DNA of 64,000 nucleotides from Pleurostoma richardsiae (Eukaryota; Ascomycota; Sordariomycetes; Calosphaeriales; Pleurostomataceae). Below the pieces are notes generated by a model. It did no database searches. It saw nothing but the letters and a program-made list of their open reading frames with translations, and was not told the DNA's origin. Of this stretch, positions 58,261-64,000 are shown piece by piece; the first letter of the stretch is position 1, and each line of letters begins with the position of its first letter. The position numbers were made by a program, and so were the translations under genes. The stretch covers positions 1-64,000 of the forward strand of contig JANBVO010000067.1 in assembly GCA_030052745.1 (NCBI GenBank). The letters are read 5' to 3'.

Positions 58261-61200
58261 GATCTCACTTCTTTTTTTCCTTTTTGCATTTCCCTTTTGT
58301 TTCCGTGGCTGTATTATCGTCTTACCTTGCCTGTTCTCTCTCCGATCTTCTCGATCTGTCTCATTATCCTGCGTCGAAGAGAATACCGGGCGCGCCTGCA
58401 TTGGTCCTCGTTAGAGAAACAGCATGCATTTTCGGGATCGGGGGTGGTCTAGACTCTTCCGGATGTCAAATAGCATACACGCGCAAAAAAGGTCCTTTGA
58501 TTTCCGCTTTCTCGACCTTTGCTCCTCTCTCTCTCTCCTCTTTTCTTGTGCAACAGGCTCGGCAATGCGGGCGCGAGCCGCTTGCCTCTCTCCCGGACTA
58601 TTTGCTCCCTCGCCTCTCGGGCGGAGAGGAGGAACGAGCGCAGAGGCGCGGCGCGTCGGTGAGGAAAGCAAATAAAGTGATATGTCAGGTAGCACACGGC
58701 AAAAGTGAGGCTTACCAGGCGCACATGTATCCGTACATTCCTGGGGTCTGGCTATGTGGTGCATGAAACGAGGGTGCTGTTTCTCCTCGGCCCGTTCGGT
58801 CACGGTGAGAAGTGACGAGCCGGTGTAGAAGAAAAAGAGGCACGATGTGATGAGCGCCGGCCGGGGGGTACGTGGCAGTGACAGGATCTTGATGTAATGG
58901 GCATTGGGCGGCGGCATGGCTTGTCCGCCGCAAATATGCATACAGAGGTCATAGGCTTTCATTCATGCAGGACACGGGCACGGACACGCAGCGCAGCAAG
59001 AATATGTCGTCTCGCGGGGGGGGTTAATTGGGAGCTCGTAAAGAAGGGGGAGCGACGCAAATCGCAAATCATCGCGCTGCCACTGGGAGATGAGGTTGGG
59101 GTCTTGGGATGCGGTTCCGCCTGGCGACCCGGCGGTCTGGGAGACGAGCAAGGAGGCCCTGTCAGCGTGGCCGAAAGTTAAAATGACGCGACGGGTCGAA
59201 ACGTGTGTCGACTTCGGTTGCGCGCTGGGAAACCCCGGCCGTCCGAGCGAGGATGACGGGCATTGGTGCACCCACTTCAACCCGGGCGGCCACTTCGCCT
59301 GATTCGGTTCGTCTGACTCGGGAGGCGTACTTAGCCTGCGCGTACTGAACCGGAAATCAACTCGTCGGCCGCGGATCCGTGACGGTAATTTCCACCGCCA
59401 GTCCCAATCTGCTGGTTCCTGAGCAGTAGACACGGCATACTGTGTAGGGAAATAATGGATCCTGCGCATCTCCGAGGCATTTCGATGTTGTAGTGATGAT
59501 TTGATGCCAATCAACGGCAGGGGGTGCCGCCGAGTTGCTTACATGGTCTCGAAGGGCTCTGAAAAATCGACGACCCTGTGAAAATCGCTCAGACCAGCGT
59601 AGGCCGGGGCCCACGATCGTACGTGTATCTTCTCCTTGCCAGAGCTGAGAAGGCACAAAAGCAAACCAGCCATGGGCCCCTAGGTAATTTTGGCCTCGGG
59701 AGCTAGAGACAAACAATGGCATTGTCGGGTCGACATGTGTTCTTTGGCGGCCTCGAAACCCGGCAGTCTGGAAAGCTTGACGCACGTAAATTCAGGGGTT
59801 GCCTGTCCGCATGCTATCTGTCGACGCATCAGTTCCACACTTCGCCTTTTCCTCCCGTTCCATGTGCCAGCTCACTCACCCTTGTACCCTACACTTCAAC
59901 CACTCCAAAATGACAGAGCCACAATAATGAGGCCAGTTGCCTCAGCTTGGGTCCTAGCTGTTGCCGATCAGAAACGAGTAGTCTGGCAGCGGATGTGTAC
60001 AGAGTACCCCGAGCAACACACTCTTCAGTGTCACCCGAGACCCCTTCTGTCTCTAGGCTGGCTCGAGTGGGTAGCGATGGCCGGCGAGCAATTGAGCCAG
60101 CGTTCCCGGCTAGCACCTCTCGCGAGACCGAGGGGGTGGCATGGTGCTGCTGTACTGCTGTGTACAAGATACCACGCCCCTCCTTCCACACTTGACGGGG
60201 GTACTTCTGTAGCGCGGATGTGTCTTCCGCCGAGATTGTAGTAATGGCTCTCGTAAATTTTGCTGGTCCTCCTATTGCAAGTCAAGTACAAAGGTAAGAG
60301 CAGCGCAAACGTAAAGCCGTTGTCCGCCCGTAAACGCCCCAAGAACGGGAGGGCATGGGAAGGTGTCCAGCAGACGACAGGCCTCCGTCTCTCCCATGTC
60401 AAGCAGGCTTTCGCGGCCCACCATGCCTTAGCCCCGGGCTAGTAGCGCGCATTGCGGAACGGAGGGTCCTAGAAGGAGGGTCAAGGAGATGAGGTGAGCC
60501 ATGCTGTTGGGAGGGTGGGCGTCATTTGCTGACTTGAAACTAGTCGAGTGCCTCGCTGGCGGAAATTTTCCCTTCTATCGTTCTTCCCTAGCCCTTCTAT
60601 TAACGGTTAAACTTGTTTCAGGGCGGCAATACCCTGGCGGGACCGGCTCGCTCGTTGTGAAGTCCTGTCCCGAGTCCATGTCACCGGATTCTTCCTCTCG
60701 CTGCCGTCTTTCGGCGCAAAGGGAAAGTCTGAGTACTTTTAGCGGACGCGCAACTCTGTGCGACCAGAAAGGTGAAGGAGATAGGCTTGGCAACGCCCTC
60801 GTATGGCCACTGTCTGCGCCGAATCCCCCAGGTCGCTTCCAAAGGCCCCCCATGGGCCTCGTCGTGTCCTAGCTGTCGTCCCTATTACCCTTGCCCGGCC
60901 GATAAAGGTCTGCATCGTATGTGGATTCCGTTTACAGTACCGTCTGTATTCCGTATACCGCCACTACCGTCCAAGCCGTGGCTCCGCTACTCGCGGCTTC
61001 GGTTGCGTTATGTGAAGGAACAGGAGGCCGAAAGCCCCATGAGCGAAAATGGAGACCCGCAGCGTAGTCATGGAAGGAGGGTGGCTAATATGGCCGATAT
61101 ACCAGGCTAACCGCATCCTGGGCCTGCAGTCATGGTCAAGAGACACGTTGGACTGTCCCTCCTGGCCTTGACTGACCCAATCAGAAAAGCATTGCCTTTC

Positions 61201-61967
61201 CGGGGCGTAGCTAGAAGGGGTTAAACCACGGCGAACCATGAAATAACTGATTGATCTCCTCCACCATTGGATGCTGCCCTCCTTCGCGAGTATGCCCCGA
61301 AGTCAGAGGCTACCGTACCGGACTTGGGCATCAATAGGTTCAGAGGCTAGCAAGCACGCTGTGGAGGAACCTGACACCTCCTTGTCGAGGAGACACAGTA
61401 CTGCTCGCGCCGTGATGCTCATGTACCATGACCTCAGCAGTGGTCTCCCGTCAAACATGTTACAGCATCTCCATAACAGCGACAGGGGTCCCGGCCACTT
61501 GTCCGCACGGTTGGGTTTCTTGCAGGCTTAGGGTAACGGGACATGCCTGGCTTGCCCGGCTGGGTACCACCCGCGAGTAACATGTACCTCATACCCATGA
61601 TCGACAACAGCATCGTGGAGTGCAAATCCGCCAGCGGGCCAATCTGAGCCGTCTGGTACGGACATGGATCCACTACTGCTATAGCCGGCCTTTTCCACTT
61701 GGAAGAGATGCGCCGTTTACACGAGAAACGGCACAAGGGCCGATAGATGTCTCTAAGGAGAGCACCGGAAAGCAGCAAGGAAATAGTGGTGTTAGGCACT
61801 GCGGTTCGGCCCTCTTGCCGCCATGACAGCCATCGTGAATTATATCCAGGCCGAAACCTAGGAGGCCGCCGAGCCGGGAACCGTAACCATCTCCACGCCC
61901 TTCATTGTTTCTCTTTCCAGATTCATCAACACTTCCTCAGTAACTCACGCACGGATTAACGCCAGTA
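58261..61967. other. Long intergenic region, no convincing gene
   Basis: About 3.7 kb. It starts with the pyrimidine-rich 3' UTR of LSB6 (58261-58350). Frames such as 58411-58962 minus, 59690-60241 plus and 60501-60872 plus are domain-free. A G-run (ggggggg) is at about 59016-59024. The upstream part of the methyltransferase promoter is at the right end. No transposon, repeat array or RNA gene seen. Confidence 0.5.
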
Positions 61968-63773
61968 ATGGAAGGGTAAGCCAAACAGGCGGTGACAAGT
62001 CTTGATGCGTTGAATCAGAGGGCATCATCACTAAGCAAGCCGCCTTCACAGCGACCCCCAGACGGTTCCTCTCGACGAGACGTACTACGAAACCGTCACC
62101 CATCATGGGAGGGAGTATCAGCGATATGCCATAGAGAACAACGCATATTTCGCTCCCATAGACGAGGTATGTGCGTGCGCCTTCTGTTTTCCCTGTCCCT
62201 GTACGGTCGCCGGTAGCTTAGGTCTGCCCCTTCCCCTGAATCTAGGACGAAGCGGAGCGACTTCGCATACAGCACGCAGTCTTTCAAAGGCTCTTCGACT
62301 CCCGACTTGTTTTCCCGCCTATTCGATCACTCAGGCGAGTCCTAGAATGCGGTTTCGGTTCGGCGTCGTGGGCGATCGAGGTGGCCGATCAGTATCCAAA
62401 TTGCGAGGCAAGTAGAGCATGTCCCACCCGCACAAAAAATCCGACTTTTAGGCACTGTCACCGTTCCTCCCGACATACTGCTTTATTCGCCGACATCTTC
62501 ACAATGCCTGTGATATTTCTGCTTCCGACTTTGATGGTTGTTGCCCTTCTCACGGATGGGGAGCGTCGCGGGTTCGCATTCAGGGGCAACCCGGTGCCCG
62601 ATACCCCGGTCGGAGCAGCCCTACCCAACTTGCGGCCAAAACTGGCCGCCCTTTGGTTGAAATCGACCGCGTATGACATGGAACACCATTCGCAATCATG
62701 CTAATCCGTGCGATCAAGGTCGTCGGGATTGACATCAGCCCGCACATGGTCCCTCCCGAGAGACCGCCCAACTTAGACCTCCAAGTCGACGACTTGAACC
62801 AGCGGTAAGCGCGGGATGGCGTTAACCGTCGGTGTTGCTAATACTCATGATCAGGCTGACCTTCTCCGCAAACTACTTCGACCTCGTCCACAGTCAACTC
62901 ATGCTCGGAGGAATCCATCGCAACCGATGGAGGGGCTACCTGAGGGATATCCACCGAGTCCTCAGGCCAGGTGGATGGTGCCAGATGGCCGAGATATACT
63001 TCAACGCCCAGTCGGATAACGGGACATTAACCCATAGTAAGTTGTTTGGTGCAGTCCGAAGGAGTACATCCACTGGCTAACGGACATTGTTTGCAGATCA
63101 TGCCCTCCGCCGATGGTCCCAGGCGTTTTTGCAGAGTCTCGAACCTTCCAAAGACCCCAGAGTGCCGTTGCAGCTGGAAGCGTTGATGCGACACGCAGGA
63201 TTCGTCGATGTCGAATCTCGACTATTGCCGTTGCCCTTGTGCGGCTGGTCCACCGGTGCGGTCCCGATTCCAGATCTCGACAAGAACGGTGGAGCTAACA
63301 CGGCCGGCGACAGATCCTCGGGAACGCGACATCGGAATGGCAAACCAAGCAAACGTGCACCGAATGCTGTCAGCTCTCGCTGTATACCCTTTCACGCAGT
63401 TTCTCCGGTTAGGCTGCTCAATGCCACCAGTACATCAGCGATGACTGACGTATGTCGTCTAGCATGTCGATGACCGATGTCCAGCTTTTAGTGGCCCAAG
63501 CTCGGGCTGAGGCTGATAATCCTGCGTTCAAGGTAAGCGACCCAGTTGGGCCGGAGATGCCCTCTCTTGCTGTTGATTCGTAGGTGCTTGGCGACCGGGC
63601 ATTGGCTGACAGACTTGGATGTCTCCGCAGGCTTACTTCCCGGTGTATGTTGTGTTTTGTCTCTCTGCCATCGAGGCCACCACGTTCCTTTGATGTGCTG
63701 CCCTGTATCACCAGGAGCCAGGGGGTTAACCAAGACTCGCAGTTATGTTTGCATTGGCCGGAAGCGCCGATGA
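61968..63773 (+). CDS. LaeA-like SAM-dependent methyltransferase
   Basis: Ten exons: 61968-61975, 62052-62166, 62246-62407, 62719-62804, 62855-63036, 63097-63255, 63314-63407, 63463-63532, 63631-63644, 63743-63773. All phases agree, giving 306 residues. It belongs to the fungal class I methyltransferases annotated as LaeA-like or tam-domain; their true substrates are mostly unknown. Family blocks are in order: TYYETVTHHGREYQRYAIEN, FAPIDEDEAERLRIQHAVF, SAM motif I VLECGFGSASW (73-83), VVGIDISPHM (96-105), FDLVHSQLMLGGIHRNRW, LRPGGWCQMAEIYFN, DPRERDIGMANQANVHRML, and the terminal YFPVYVCIGRKRR. Motif I has Glu-Cys in place of the common Asp-Leu/Cys but keeps both Gly. Intron 3 is 311 nt and starts with GC instead of GT. 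First and ninth exons are only 8 and 14 nt. No secondary-metabolism genes are visible beside it. Confidence 0.85.
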
Positions 63774-64000
63774 GAGCGAACAATTGGCCAGCGAGGTGGA
63801 CACGTCGCTGGTGTGGGTGCCATGACGATGCCTTGGATTTGCTGGGGGGGATCGGAAGGAGGTGGGGTGCATAAGGGGCGTTTTCCTAGCATGAGAGGGT
63901 GTTTTTGGCGTTGACGTGAGGTCTTTCTAGAGACGGTGACCGATGCCCATTAAGCAGAAGAGCATGGAGCAAGAGCATGGGGGTAGCATGGGCCGAAGGA
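63774..64000. other. 3' flank of the methyltransferase gene
   Basis: Non-coding right edge. G-rich sequence (63841-63870) and a short repeat of agagcatgg/agcatggg words near 63960-63990. No start of a further gene recognised. Confidence 0.4.

Noticed and set aside
58411-58962. 183-codon minus-strand frame after LSB6
   Set aside because: Arg/Ser/Pro-rich chance frame in the 3' flank; no domain and no conserved-looking segment.

Overview
The window is nuclear DNA of a filamentous ascomycete (Pezizomycotina). The gene forms look most like Sordariomycetes, but order and genus cannot be fixed by reading alone. The evidence is short introns of mostly 50-80 nt with gtaag/gtatg/gtgag-type donors and yag acceptors, and fungus-specific genes: sterol C22-desaturase (ERG5/CYP61), the DASH subunit Ask1, C2H2 and Zn2Cys6 transcription factors, a LaeA-like methyltransferase and ura5-type orotate phosphoribosyltransferase. 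I see no bacterial, viral or plasmid features, no rRNA or tRNA gene, no CRISPR array and no recognisable transposon coding sequence.

Layout. 0-6 kb, all minus strand: 5' end of a mitochondrial rhodanese, PRPP synthetase (12 exons), a probable 55-residue three-exon gene, and ERG5. 6-8.8 kb: no gene seen. 8.8-16 kb: a small disordered protein, ASK1, EAF7 and a GCP6-like gamma-tubulin complex protein. 16-23 kb: gene-poor block ending in the long leader of a C2H2 transcription factor (23.2-26.2 kb). 26.9-36.3 kb: dense housekeeping block with a small membrane protein, mitochondrial ribosomal protein MRPL4, Rab GDI, NOG1, orotate phosphoribosyltransferase and an AANAT-like acetyltransferase. 36.3-39.3 kb: no gene seen. 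39.3-42.7 kb: DDI1 and RRP8, convergent. 42.7-47.1 kb: no gene seen, except the probable leader of a Zn2Cys6 transcription factor (47.1-50.2 kb). 50.5-58.3 kb: proteasome alpha5, GCP2 and type II PI 4-kinase. 58.3-62 kb: no gene seen. 62-63.8 kb: LaeA-like methyltransferase.

Most genes are unlinked housekeeping functions: nucleotide precursor supply (PRPP synthetase and OPRT), ribosome biogenesis (NOG1, RRP8, MRPL4), protein turnover (PUP2, DDI1), spindle and microtubules (ASK1, GCP6-like, GCP2), membrane traffic and lipids (GDI1, LSB6, ERG5), and chromatin or transcription (EAF7, two transcription factors, the methyltransferase). They do not form a biosynthetic cluster. Exon structures were built by hand from splice sites and reading phase, and every multi-exon model given here closes in frame. 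No clearly new multi-gene system was found. The most unusual signals are gene-structure oddities (a start codon split by an intron in DDI1, tiny exons, a GC-AG intron, a non-standard acceptor), the hidden 55-residue gene, and GTAC-rich palindromic clusters in the long intergenic regions.
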